This document shows, piece by piece, positions 41,307 through 50,802 of a stretch of 64,000 nucleotides of DNA. The notes beneath the pieces were generated by a model that saw only the letters and a program-made list of their open reading frames with translations, did no database searches and was not told where the DNA came from. Source of the stretch: an uncultured Gemmatimonadota bacterium. GTDB lineage: Bacteria; Gemmatimonadota; Gemmatimonadetes; Gemmatimonadales; Gemmatimonadaceae. Made by a program: the position numbers and the translations under genes. The stretch covers positions 4,303-68,302 of the forward strand of contig CAMLIT010000006.1 in assembly GCA_946480295.1 (NCBI GenBank), given 5' to 3'. Within the stretch, counting starts at the first letter, position 1. Each line of letters starts with the position of its first letter.

Positions 41307-41831
41307 TCAGAACGCCACCGCGTACCCCGAGAGATGCCCCGTCGAGAAGGTGATCGTGTGGGCCGTGGCGTTGTTCACCCCGCCCATGTTCTCCAGCAGC
41401 GCCTTCGTCGACTCGTCGATGTTCCAGACCGAGAGCGTATCGCCGCTCAGGTTCTGGTTGCATCGCGAGTAGTCGATGGTGATGCTGACCGGCTGGTTGA
41501 AGAGGAACGACGTGAAGTCGTTGGCCTGGACGTCGACCTCCATGAACTGCCCGGCCGGGATCTTGACGGTGATCAGCGTCGGTACGCTCAGTGCGCCGGC
41601 GGGGATGCTGACCAGCGTGCCCCCCAGGCTCACCGTTCCGCCGAGCACGCCGACCAGCGCGCTCGTCGTCTGCGTCGTGGTCGTCGGGCAGGAGAGCAGG
41701 GTGGCCGCCGGCGCGCTCGTGGCGTCAGGGCGCTGGAGAGCCGTGGCACGAGGCTCGCCACAGCTCGTGGCGAGCACCAGGGCGGCTGCCGCGGCGAGCG
41801 CGCGCGCGACTGAGGGCAGGAAAGAGCGCAT
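41307..41831 (-). CDS. ZU5-like domain lipoprotein
   Basis: 174 residues from the ATG at 41831. A lipoprotein signal (ALAAAAALVLATSC, Cys24) leads to a Thr/Ala spacer and then an Ig-like ZU5-type domain, with the hallmark GTVSLGGTLVSIPAGALSVPTLITVKIP and the later TSFLFNQPVSITIDYSRCN. It ends HTITFSTGHLSGYAVAF, also typical of this group. A secreted, membrane-anchored domain of unknown partner. It is divergent from the TPR gene, 42 bp apart. Confidence 0.8.
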   Translation of the reverse strand: MRSFLPSVARALAAAAALVLATSCGEPRATALQRPDATSAPAATLLSCPTTTTQTTSALVGVLGGTVSLGGTLVSIPAGALSVPTLITVKIPAGQFMEVDVQANDFTSFLFNQPVSITIDYSRCNQNLSGDTLSVWNIDESTKALLENMGGVNNATAHTITFSTGHLSGYAVAF

Positions 41832-41873
41832 GATCGAGAACCTGGACCGGAACAGTTCGGTGGATCGGGCAGA

Positions 41874-42830
41874 GTGACCGCAGACGACGTGGTGGCGAGG
41901 AAAGCTCCCGGCGGCGGCCAGGAGCCGCACTCGTCAAGCGCAACCGACGTGCCGAGCGTCGATCGGGCGGCCGACTTGCTGTCCGAGGGGAAGTACGCCG
42001 AGCAGCTCGGGATCCTCGAGCGAGCCGTGGCGGCCTTCGAGGTCGCCGCGCGCGCGCCCGACCCAACCATCGCCGCGGAGGCCTTCACCCGCCTCGCCGA
42101 CGCCTACCGGTCGAAGTCGGAGTGGGACGCCGCCCTCCACGCGGCCCGCCGCGGCCAGGAGCTCGCGCGGGCGGCCGCCGACGAGCTGCTGCTCGCGCAC
42201 GCCATGATCGCCGAGGCCAACGTCCTCATGTGCCGCGGCGACTTCACCGAGGCGAAGCAGCTCTTCGATCAGGTGCTCTCCCTCACCACCGACCCGGTGA
42301 TGCGCGGGCTCGCGCTCCAGAACTCCGGCTCCATCTTCGCGCAGCAGGGGCAGCTCGGCGCCGCCGAACGAGCGTTCGCCGAATCCTACGGCCACTTCCA
42401 GCGCGCGGGCTACCGGCGGGGCGAGGCGATCGCGCTGAACAACTACGGGCGCGTCGCGCTCGACCGCGGCAACCTCGATCTGGCCGAGGGGCTCCTCACC
42501 CAGGCCCTCATGGTCGCGCGCGAGGTGGAGCACGCGGAGCTCATCGCCCTCGCCACCCTCAACCTGGCCGAGGCGAAGACGCGCCAGGGGAGCACCGATC
42601 GCGCGGAGGAGCTGGCGAGCGAAGCCCTCGGCTTCTTCTCCGCGTCCGGCAACCGCTGGCGCGAGATCGAGTGCCTCCGGCTCATCGGAACGATCAACGA
42701 GCGGCGTGGATACGCCCAGGACGCGGCGCGCTGCTACGACCGCGCCCTCGCCCTGGCCACCGCGGTCGGGGCGACGGTGGAGATCCGCACGCTCGCCGAC
42801 TGCCTGTGCCGCCTCGGCGCCAGGCGGTGA
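41874..42830 (+). CDS. Tetratricopeptide-repeat protein
   Basis: 318 residues, starting at GTG, no signal peptide. Six or so TPR-like helical pairs from residue 48: EQLGILERAVAAFEVAARAPD, AEAFTRLADAYRSKSEWDAALHAARRGQ, ALQNSGSIFAQQGQLGAAERAFAESYGHF and NNYGRVALDRGNLDLAEGLLTQAL. TPR arrays mediate protein contacts; no catalytic domain is present. The role is unknown. It is convergent with the msrA gene. Confidence 0.85.
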   Translation: MTADDVVARKAPGGGQEPHSSSATDVPSVDRAADLLSEGKYAEQLGILERAVAAFEVAARAPDPTIAAEAFTRLADAYRSKSEWDAALHAARRGQELARAAADELLLAHAMIAEANVLMCRGDFTEAKQLFDQVLSLTTDPVMRGLALQNSGSIFAQQGQLGAAERAFAESYGHFQRAGYRRGEAIALNNYGRVALDRGNLDLAEGLLTQALMVAREVEHAELIALATLNLAEAKTRQGSTDRAEELASEALGFFSASGNRWREIECLRLIGTINERRGYAQDAARCYDRALALATAVGATVEIRTLADCLCRLGARR

Positions 42831-42834
42831 CGCC

Positions 42835-42858
42835 GCGCCGCGCGCGATCGCGCGGCGC
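42835..42858. terminator. Bidirectional hairpin between convergent genes
   Basis: GCGCCGCGCG, loop CGAT, CGCGCGGCGC: a perfect 10-bp stem located between the stop of the TPR gene (42830) and that of msrA (42864). It has no T tract but could stop transcription from both sides. Confidence 0.5.
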
Positions 42859-42863
42859 CGCTG

Positions 42864-43496
42864 TCACTCCCTGTACAGCGATGGGAAGCCGCGCCGCAAC
42901 CTGTCCAGCTTCGGCAAGTCGTTGATCACGATGTAGGGAAGGTCGCGGTGCCGCTCGAGGAAGTGCTGGTGATAGGCCTCGGCCGGGAAGAACGCCCCCA
43001 GGGGCAGCAGCTGCGTCGCGATCGGTCGCGAATAGATGTGGGCGTGCGCGAGCTGCGCGATGTACGCCTCGGCCGACCTTCGCTGCGCCTCGTTCCGGTA
43101 GAACACGATCGAGCGGTACTGCGGGCCGACGTCCGGTCCTTGCCGATTCAGCTCCGTCGGATCGTGCACCGAGAAGAAGATCTGGAGCAGGGTGGGATAG
43201 GCGATGCGGGTCGGATCGAACACCACGCGGACGGATTCCGCATGCCCGGTATTCCCGGAGCTGACCTCCTCGTACGACGGCGAGCGCACGGCCCCACCCG
43301 CGAAGCCCGACGTCGCCGAGATCACGCCGCGTACGTGGTCGAACACCGCCTCGATCCCCCAGAAACAGCCTCCCGCGAACACGGCGGTGTCCAGCATGGG
43401 CGCGCGGCCAACCGCCGCCCTCGGCGAGGGGAGCGCGCCGGGTCGGCGGGGGGTCGGGAGCACCAGCGAGAGCGCCAGAAGGATCGGAGCGATCAT
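42864..43496 (-). CDS. msrA: Peptide-methionine (S)-S-oxide reductase, exported
   Basis: 210 residues. Residues 1-32 look like a signal sequence (MIAPILLALSLVLPTP). The catalytic loop GCFWG contains Cys44. Downstream family markers are TSGFAGGAVRSPSYEEVSSGNTGHAESVRVVFDP and SIVFYRNEAQRRSAE. It repairs oxidised methionine, here probably in the periplasm. The ATG at 43496 has GAGGCGG upstream; the longer frame is not protein-like. No MsrB is adjacent. Confidence 0.9.
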   Translation of the reverse strand: MIAPILLALSLVLPTPRRPGALPSPRAAVGRAPMLDTAVFAGGCFWGIEAVFDHVRGVISATSGFAGGAVRSPSYEEVSSGNTGHAESVRVVFDPTRIAYPTLLQIFFSVHDPTELNRQGPDVGPQYRSIVFYRNEAQRRSAEAYIAQLAHAHIYSRPIATQLLPLGAFFPAEAYHQHFLERHRDLPYIVINDLPKLDRLRRGFPSLYRE

Positions 43497-43633
43497 GCGT
43501 CCGCCTCGCGGAACGGGGTCCTCGCCATCAATGCGTGTCCGGCGTCGGCGAGTTCCCGGGTGCCGGGGGCGCACAGGACCGCTAGGGAGCGGGTGATTGT
43601 CTTTTCGCCCGATCCGCTTTTGTTTTCGCCGGC

Positions 43634-44455
43634 GTGACACAGAACTCGAATGCGTTCGCCCTCGACGGCCGCGTCGCCGTCGTCACGGGCGGCTATGGAG
43701 TGCTCGGCGGCACCATCGCCTCCGGGCTCGCCGCGGCCGGTGCTCGCGTCGCCGTCCTCGGGCGCCGGCGGGAGGAGGCCGAGGCCAAGGTCGACGAGAT
43801 CCGCCGCGCCGGCGGCGCCGCGATGCCGCTCATCGCCGACGTCCTCGACGAGGCGCAGCTCAAGACGGCACTGGCCGAGCTGCTCCGCGCGTGGGGCGGC
43901 ATCCAGATCCTCGTCAACGCCGCGGGCGGCAACGTCACGCGCGCGCGCAACGACGATCGCAGCGTCTTCGAGGTGCCGCTCGATGCCTTCGACGAGGTGC
44001 TGCAGCTCAACCTGCACGGCAGCGTCGTGCCGTCGCTCGTCTTCGGGTCGGCGATGGCCGAGGGGCGCGCCGGCTCCATCGTCAACATCTCGTCCATGGC
44101 GGCGATGCGGGCGATCAGCGGCGTTCTGGGCTACTCGATCGCCAAGACCGGGATCGACAGCCTGACGCGCTGGCTCGCCGTGGAGCTGGCCCGGAAGTAC
44201 GGAGACGGCATCCGGGTGAACGCGGTCGCGCCGGGCTTCTTCATCGCGACGCAGAACCGGAACGTGCTGATCAAGCCGGATGGCGGCTACACGGATCGGG
44301 CGAAGACGATCGTGTCGCACACGCCGATGGGGCGCTTCGGGCGGCCGGAGGAGCTCATCGGGCCGGTGCAGTGGCTGTGCAGCGATGCGGCGTCGTTCGT
44401 GACGGGGACGGTCATCCCGGTGGACGGCGGCTTCAGCGTCTACAGCGGGGTTTGA
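43634..44455 (+). CDS. SDR oxidoreductase, D-mannonate oxidoreductase-like
   Basis: 273 residues. NAD(P)-binding motif TGGYGVLGG, the NAAG strand, and catalytic Ser154, Tyr167, Lys171 (NISSMAAM, GYSIAKTG). The end VTGTVIPVDGGFSVYSGV is typical of the SDR group that includes fructuronate/mannonate reductases (YjmF-type). It would interconvert fructuronate and mannonate in glucuronate catabolism; an uronate dehydrogenase role is an alternative. GTG start. It is the first gene of the xylan region; the following gene starts 182 bp further on. Confidence 0.75.
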   Translation: MTQNSNAFALDGRVAVVTGGYGVLGGTIASGLAAAGARVAVLGRRREEAEAKVDEIRRAGGAAMPLIADVLDEAQLKTALAELLRAWGGIQILVNAAGGNVTRARNDDRSVFEVPLDAFDEVLQLNLHGSVVPSLVFGSAMAEGRAGSIVNISSMAAMRAISGVLGYSIAKTGIDSLTRWLAVELARKYGDGIRVNAVAPGFFIATQNRNVLIKPDGGYTDRAKTIVSHTPMGRFGRPEELIGPVQWLCSDAASFVTGTVIPVDGGFSVYSGV

Positions 44456-44574
44456 GGGAAATGTGATCGGCGGGCGGGCCGGTCGGGCCCGGTGGCGGGC
44501 GAGGGGGCGAGCAAGGAGGGGCGGGTGACTGGCTTGACAGTTCGTGTGTGCGACGGCCAACGTGGAGAGAGGTA

Positions 44575-44588
44575 AGATCACTTGATCT
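44575..44588. promoter_or_regulatory. Palindromic operator candidate before the enolase gene
   Basis: AGATCA, CT, TGATCT is a perfect 14-base palindrome in the 182-bp gap before 44638, lying about 50 bp upstream of the start. A TTGACA hexamer sits at 44534-44539, 35 bp before the palindrome; no good -10 follows at the usual distance. The GntR/FadR regulator at 55774 is a candidate binder. I saw no second copy upstream of the other xylan transcription unit. Confidence 0.4.
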
Positions 44589-44637
44589 CGCCCCGGCCCG
44601 TCCGTTCGCCCCTCTCTCGAGACCTCCTCGCCTCCGC

Positions 44638-45878
<1,241 letters not shown>

Positions 45879-45882
<4 letters not shown>

Positions 45883-48053
45883 GACACCTCCTCGCCGCGG
45901 TCGCGCTCCTCCTCGTCGGTGCCGCGTCCGTGGCGCGCGCCGAGGATGGCTACGATCTCTGGCTGCGCTATCACCGCGTCGCCGACGGCGCGCGGCTCGG
46001 CGAATACCGGGGCGCGATCCGGTACCTGGTGGTGGACGGCGACTCGCCCACGCTGCGCGCCGTGCGCGAGGAGCTGACCACCGGGCTGGGCGGACTGCTC
46101 GCCGAGTCGATCCCGTCGCGGACGACCGTGATGGGCGACGGCGCCGTCATCGCCGGCACGCCGGCGAGCTCGCGCGTGATCGCGTCGCTCTCTCTATCCG
46201 ACGCGCTGCGCCAGGCGGGGGACGAGGGCTACGTCCTTCGCGCGATGACCGTGCACGGTCGGCGCGCCATCGTCATCGCCGCCAACCGCGACGTGGGCGT
46301 GCTGTACGGCGCGTTCGCCCTGCTGCGCCAGCTCCAGACCGACGCGCCGCTGCGGGGGCTCGCGGTCGTGAGCGCGCCGAAGGTCAGGCTCCGCATCCTC
46401 GACCACTGGGACAACCTCGACGGCAGCGTGGAGCGCGGCTACGCCGGGTCGTCGCTCTGGCAGTGGAGCGAGCTCCCCGGCCACCTCTCCCCTCGGTATC
46501 GCGACTACGCGCGCGCCAACGCCTCGATCGGCATCAACGGCGCGGTGCTGACGAACGTCAACGCGAACGCGCAGGTCCTGACGCCGGCGTACCTCGCGAA
46601 GGTCGCGGCGCTGGCGAACGTCTTCCGCCCCTACGGGATCCGCGTCTACCTCACCGCGCGCTTCAGCGCGCCGATCGAGATCGGCGGGCTGAAGACCGCG
46701 GATCCGCTCGATCCGGCGGTGCGGGAGTGGTGGAAGGGGAAGGTCGACGAGATCTACCGCTACATCCCCGACTTCGGCGGCTTCCTCGTGAAGGCCAACT
46801 CCGAGGGGCAGCCCGGCCCGCAGGACTACCACCGCAGCCACGCGGACGGGGCGAACATGTTCGCCGACGCGCTGGCGCCGCACGGGGGCGTGGTGATGTG
46901 GCGGGCGTTCGTCTACAGCAACGCCGTCCCCACCGACCGCGTGAAGCAGGCGTACGACGAGTTCCACCCGCTCGACGGCCAGTTCCGGCCGAACGTGCTG
47001 CTCCAGGTGAAGAACGGTCCGCTCGACTTCCAGCCGCGCGAGCCCTTCCACCCGCTCTTCGGCGCGATGCCGAAGACGCCGACGATGCTCGAGGTGGAGA
47101 TCACCAAGGAGTACCTCGGCCAGGACACGCACCTCGTCTACCTCGGGCCGGTGTGGAAGGAGGTGCTCGACGCGGATACCTGGGCCGACGGGCGGGGCTC
47201 CACGGTGGGCAAGGTGATCGACGGGTCGCTCCAGCATTACCCGATCACCGGGATGGCCGGCGTGTCGAACGTCGGCAGCGATCGGGACTGGACCGGGTCG
47301 CAGTTCAACCAGGCCAACTGGTACGTCTTCGGCCGGCTCGCGTGGGACCACGACCTGTCGGCGGCGGCGATCGCCGACGAGTGGATCCGCATGACCTTCT
47401 CCAACGATCCCGCGGTCGTGGGGAAGATCCGCGAGATGATGCTCGCCTCGCGCGAGGCGGTGGTGAACTACATGGAGCCGCTCGGGCTCGTGCACATCAT
47501 GCACGCCGGCTCGCACTACGGCCCCGGGCCGTGGGAGGGGCGCGGCCGTCCGGACTGGACGCCGGTCTACTACCACCGCGCCGACTCGCTCGGCATCGGC
47601 TTCGACCGCACCGCCACCGGAAGCGACGCGGTCGCGCAGTACTTCCCGCCCGTGCGCGACCGCTTCGCCAGCCTCGCGACGGTGCCCGATTCGTTCCTCC
47701 TGTTCTTTCACCACGTCCCGTGGGGCTACCGCATGCGCTCCGGCCGCACGTTGTGGGACGAGCTCGCGCTGCACTACCAGGCCGGGGTGGACACCGTGCG
47801 CTCGATGCAGCGGACGTGGGACTCGCTGCGTGGCGCGATCGACCCCGAGCGCTTCCGCGACGTGCAGTCGTTCCTCGCGATCCAGGAGCGCGAGGCGGAG
47901 TGGTGGCGCAACGCTGCGCTGCTCTACTTCCAGACCTTCTCGCATCGGCCATTGCCGGCGGGCGTCGAGCCGCCGACGCACACGCTCCAGTACTACGAGT
48001 CCATCCGGTGTCCGGCGAATCCACGCAAGGCTCGCTGCGACGCCATCCCCTGA
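45879..48053 (+). CDS. aguA: GH67 alpha-glucuronidase, secreted
   Basis: 724 residues from a GTG at 45879 that overlaps the previous stop. A signal peptide ([19 protein letters not shown]) precedes [13 protein letters not shown], the classic GH67 opening. Domain order follows the family: a beta-sandwich, the barrel with [16 protein letters not shown] (Glu309), [29 protein letters not shown] and GWxx-like later motifs ([11 protein letters not shown]), and a helical C-terminus. It cuts (4-O-methyl-)glucuronic acid from the non-reducing end of xylo-oligosaccharides. Many GH67 are cytoplasmic; this one appears exported. I did not assign catalytic residues individually. Confidence 0.93.
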
Positions 48054-48114
48054 CCGCGCGGCAGCGGCACACTGCGCGCCCGACGTCCGACCTCTCGCCC
48101 CGGGAATCTCCGCC

Positions 48115-49299
48115 ATGACCGCCAGGAAAGCGCAGGACGCGTACACGCCTCGCCCCGAGGACCACTTCACCTTCGGCCTGTGGACCGTCGGCAACGTCGG
48201 GCGCGACCCGTTCGGCGATCCGGTGCGTGCGCCGATTTCGCCAAACGATAGCGTCCGCAAGCTCGCGGAGCTGGGCGCCTACGGCGTGAACTTCCACGAC
48301 GACGACCTCGTGCCGCGCGGCTCCTCGCCCGCGGAGCGCGACCGGATCGTCAAGGAGTTCCGGCAGGTGCTCGCCGACACCGGCATGAAGGTGCCGATGG
48401 CGACGACGAACCTGTTCGGCGATCCGGCGTTCCGCGACGGCGCGTTCACGAGCAACGATCCGCGCGTCCGCGCCTACGCCCTCCAGAAGACGATGCGCGC
48501 CATGGATCTCGGCGCCGAGTTCGGCGCGGAGATCTACGTGTTCTGGGGCGGCCGCGAGGGGACGGAGACGAACGCCGCCAAGGATCCGCGTGAGGCGGCG
48601 AAGTGGTTCCGCGACGCGCTGAACTTCCTCTGCGAGTACTCGCGGTCGCAGGGCTACAGCTACCGCTTCGCGCTCGAGCCCAAGCCGAACGAGCCGCGCG
48701 GCGACATCTACCTGCCGACGATCGGCCACGCGCTCGCCTTCATCGCGACGCTCGACCACCCGGAGATGGTGGGGCTCAACCCCGAGGTGGCGCACGACAC
48801 GATGGCGGGGCTCGACTTCACCCACGGCGTCGGGCAGGCGCTCGAGGCGGGGAAGCTCTTTCACATCGACCTCAACGACCAGAAGCCGGGGCGCTACGAC
48901 CAGGACTTCCGCTTCGGCAGCGTCAACCTCAAGGACACCTTCTTCCTCGTGAAGCTCCTCGAGGACGCGGAGTACGACGGCATGCGCCACTTCGACGCGC
49001 ACGCCTACCGCACCGAGGACTACGACGGGGTGTGGGACTTCGCGGCGGGATGCATGCGGACGTACCTGATCCTCAAGGAGAAGGCCGCGCGCTGGAACGC
49101 GGACCCGGAGATCCGGCAGCTGCGCGATGCGCTCGCTCGGCGTGGTGGAGCGGGGAAGCCCGAGCGCGTGACGTTCAGCCCCGAGCGCGCGAAGCAACTC
49201 AAGGAGCAGTCGCTCGACCTCGCGGCGATCCGGGAGCAGGGGTACGCCTACGAGCGCCTCGACCAGCTGACCGTGGAGGTGCTGCTCGGCGTGCGCTGA
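48115..49299 (+). CDS. xylA: Xylose isomerase
   Basis: 394 residues of the short actinobacterial-type (group I) isomerase. Markers: [26 protein letters not shown] with the catalytic His, [26 protein letters not shown] with metal-binding Glu, [12 protein letters not shown] and [20 protein letters not shown]. It converts D-xylose to D-xylulose in the cytoplasm with Mg/Mn. Starts 61 bases after the glucuronidase stop, so the two share a transcription unit. A matching xylulokinase is not found in the window. Confidence 0.96.
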   Translation: MTARKAQDAYTPRPEDHFTFGLWTVGNVGRDPFGDPVRAPISPNDSVRKLAELGAYGVNFHDDDLVPRGSSPAERDRIVKEFRQVLADTGMKVPMATTNLFGDPAFRDGAFTSNDPRVRAYALQKTMRAMDLGAEFGAEIYVFWGGREGTETNAAKDPREAAKWFRDALNFLCEYSRSQGYSYRFALEPKPNEPRGDIYLPTIGHALAFIATLDHPEMVGLNPEVAHDTMAGLDFTHGVGQALEAGKLFHIDLNDQKPGRYDQDFRFGSVNLKDTFFLVKLLEDAEYDGMRHFDAHAYRTEDYDGVWDFAAGCMRTYLILKEKAARWNADPEIRQLRDALARRGGAGKPERVTFSPERAKQLKEQSLDLAAIREQGYAYERLDQLTVEVLLGVR

Positions 49300-49315
49300 C
49301 CGTGGCCTCGTGGGG

Positions 49316-49347
49316 CGGCCGACCGGCACGTGCGCTCCGGTCGGCCG
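49316..49347 (+). terminator. Strong hairpin after xylA
   Basis: CGGCCGACCGG, loop CACGTGCGCT, CCGGTCGGCCG: a perfect 11-bp stem beginning 17 bases after the xylA stop. No T tract. It separates xylA from the esterase gene, so the region from 49513 on probably has its own promoter within 49348-49512. Confidence 0.6.
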
Positions 49348-49512
49348 TGGCGCAAGTCGTATGTGCACCCACGGTTGCGTGTGCGTCCGCCGACTTGCCG
49401 TGGCATGTGACGTCTCTCATTCTATGCCGGTCGATTCGTCCGATGACTTGTTGACCAGTCTCGATCGCCGGCCGTCCGCCACTCTCACGCTCTCCACCTG
49501 CAGCTGCCAGCC

Positions 49513-50790
49513 ATGCGCGCTCGTTTCGGACGGCTCGTGCTTCCGCTCGTCTTCGTGCTCGGTGCGGCGTGCACGGCGCGCGTCCGGCCCGATCCCCGTC
49601 CGCGCGTCGATCGCGCCGTCCTGACGCGCGCGCAGGCGCTGGCCGGTGACTCCGCCGCCGCGCGCTGGGTCGGAACGTGGGGCGCGGCACCGCAGCTCAC
49701 CGAGCCGCGCAACATGCCCCCCGCGCCGGGGCTGAGCGCCAGCACCCTGCGCCAGGTCGTGCACCTCTCGATTGGCGGCGACACGCTGCGCCTCCGGCTC
49801 TCGAACGCCTTCGGCAACGGCCCGCTCACCATCGGCGCGGTGCACCTCGCGCCCTCGCTCGGCGACGGCGCCATCGCACAGCCGCGCGACGTGGCGATGA
49901 CCTTCCACGGGCAGCCCGGCGTCACCCTGCAGCCGGGCGACGCGGCCACCTCGGACCCGATCGCGTACGAGGTCGCCCCCCTGTCGGACCTCGCCGTCAC
50001 GATGTTCGTGGCGAACGCGCCGAGCGGCGTGACGGGCCATCCGGGATCGCGCACCACGTCGTATCTCCAGGCCGGCGACGACGTGTCCGCGTCGGCGCTG
50101 CCCGACGCCGCGCGCACGGACCACTGGTACCTGCTGACCGGCATCGATGTCGTCGATCCGCCTGGGAGGGCGCTCGTCGTCCTCGGCAACTCCATCGCCG
50201 ACGGACGCGGCTCCGGCACGAATCGGCAGGACCGCTGGCCCGACGACCTCGCGCGACGCCTGCATGCCAATCGCGAGACGGCGGACGTCGCGGTGCTCAA
50301 CGAGGGGATCGGCGGCAACTGCGTGCTGCGGGCGTGTCTCGGCCCCGCCGGCATGGACCGCCTCGAGCGCGACGTGCTGGACGCGCCAGGCGCGCGCTGG
50401 CTGATCGTCAGCGAGGGCGTGAACGACATCGGCGGCGCGCGGACGGCGCAGGGCGCCGACTCGGTCGCGCAGGGGCTGATCGCCGCCTATCGCGAGATCA
50501 TCGCGCGGGCGCACGCGCGCGGGATCCGCGTCTACGGCGTCCCGATCCTCCCCTTCGGGGCTTCGTTCTACGACTCGCCGGACCACCAGCGCGCGCGCGA
50601 CGCCGTGAATCGGTGGATCCGCACCAGCCATGCGTTCGACGCCGTCCTCGACCTCGATGCCGCGATGCGCGATCCGGCGCAGCCGACGCGCCTGCGCTCC
50701 GACGTTGACAGCGGCGACCACCTGCACCCGAACGAGCTCGGATACCGCGTCATGGCGGACGCGATCGACCTCCAACTCTTCCAGCCCTGA
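49513..50790 (+). CDS. SGNH/GDSL-type esterase lipoprotein
   Basis: 425 residues, with a lipoprotein signal (LVLPLVFVLGAAC). Residues 50-215 form a beta-sandwich (RWVGTWGAAPQL, RLRLSNAFGNGPLTIGAVHLA), then an SGNH hydrolase: block I is LGNSIADG with Ser227 (Asn instead of the usual Asp), block II GIGGN, block III SEGVNDIG, and the DHLHPN Asp/His pair. Similar two-domain enzymes deacetylate plant polysaccharides. In this locus an acetyl-xylan esterase function is likely, but this is inference. It is the first gene of an operon that runs to 56493. Confidence 0.85.
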   Translation: MRARFGRLVLPLVFVLGAACTARVRPDPRPRVDRAVLTRAQALAGDSAAARWVGTWGAAPQLTEPRNMPPAPGLSASTLRQVVHLSIGGDTLRLRLSNAFGNGPLTIGAVHLAPSLGDGAIAQPRDVAMTFHGQPGVTLQPGDAATSDPIAYEVAPLSDLAVTMFVANAPSGVTGHPGSRTTSYLQAGDDVSASALPDAARTDHWYLLTGIDVVDPPGRALVVLGNSIADGRGSGTNRQDRWPDDLARRLHANRETADVAVLNEGIGGNCVLRACLGPAGMDRLERDVLDAPGARWLIVSEGVNDIGGARTAQGADSVAQGLIAAYREIIARAHARGIRVYGVPILPFGASFYDSPDHQRARDAVNRWIRTSHAFDAVLDLDAAMRDPAQPTRLRSDVDSGDHLHPNELGYRVMADAIDLQLFQP

Positions 50791-50802
50791 TGAGAAGGTC
50801 TC

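Noticed and set aside
44534..44562. Sigma-70 promoter based on TTGACA before the enolase gene
   Set aside because: The -35 hexamer is perfect, but at the normal spacing the -10 reads CCAACG; the nearest TAAGAT is 33 bp away. Not listed as a promoter.
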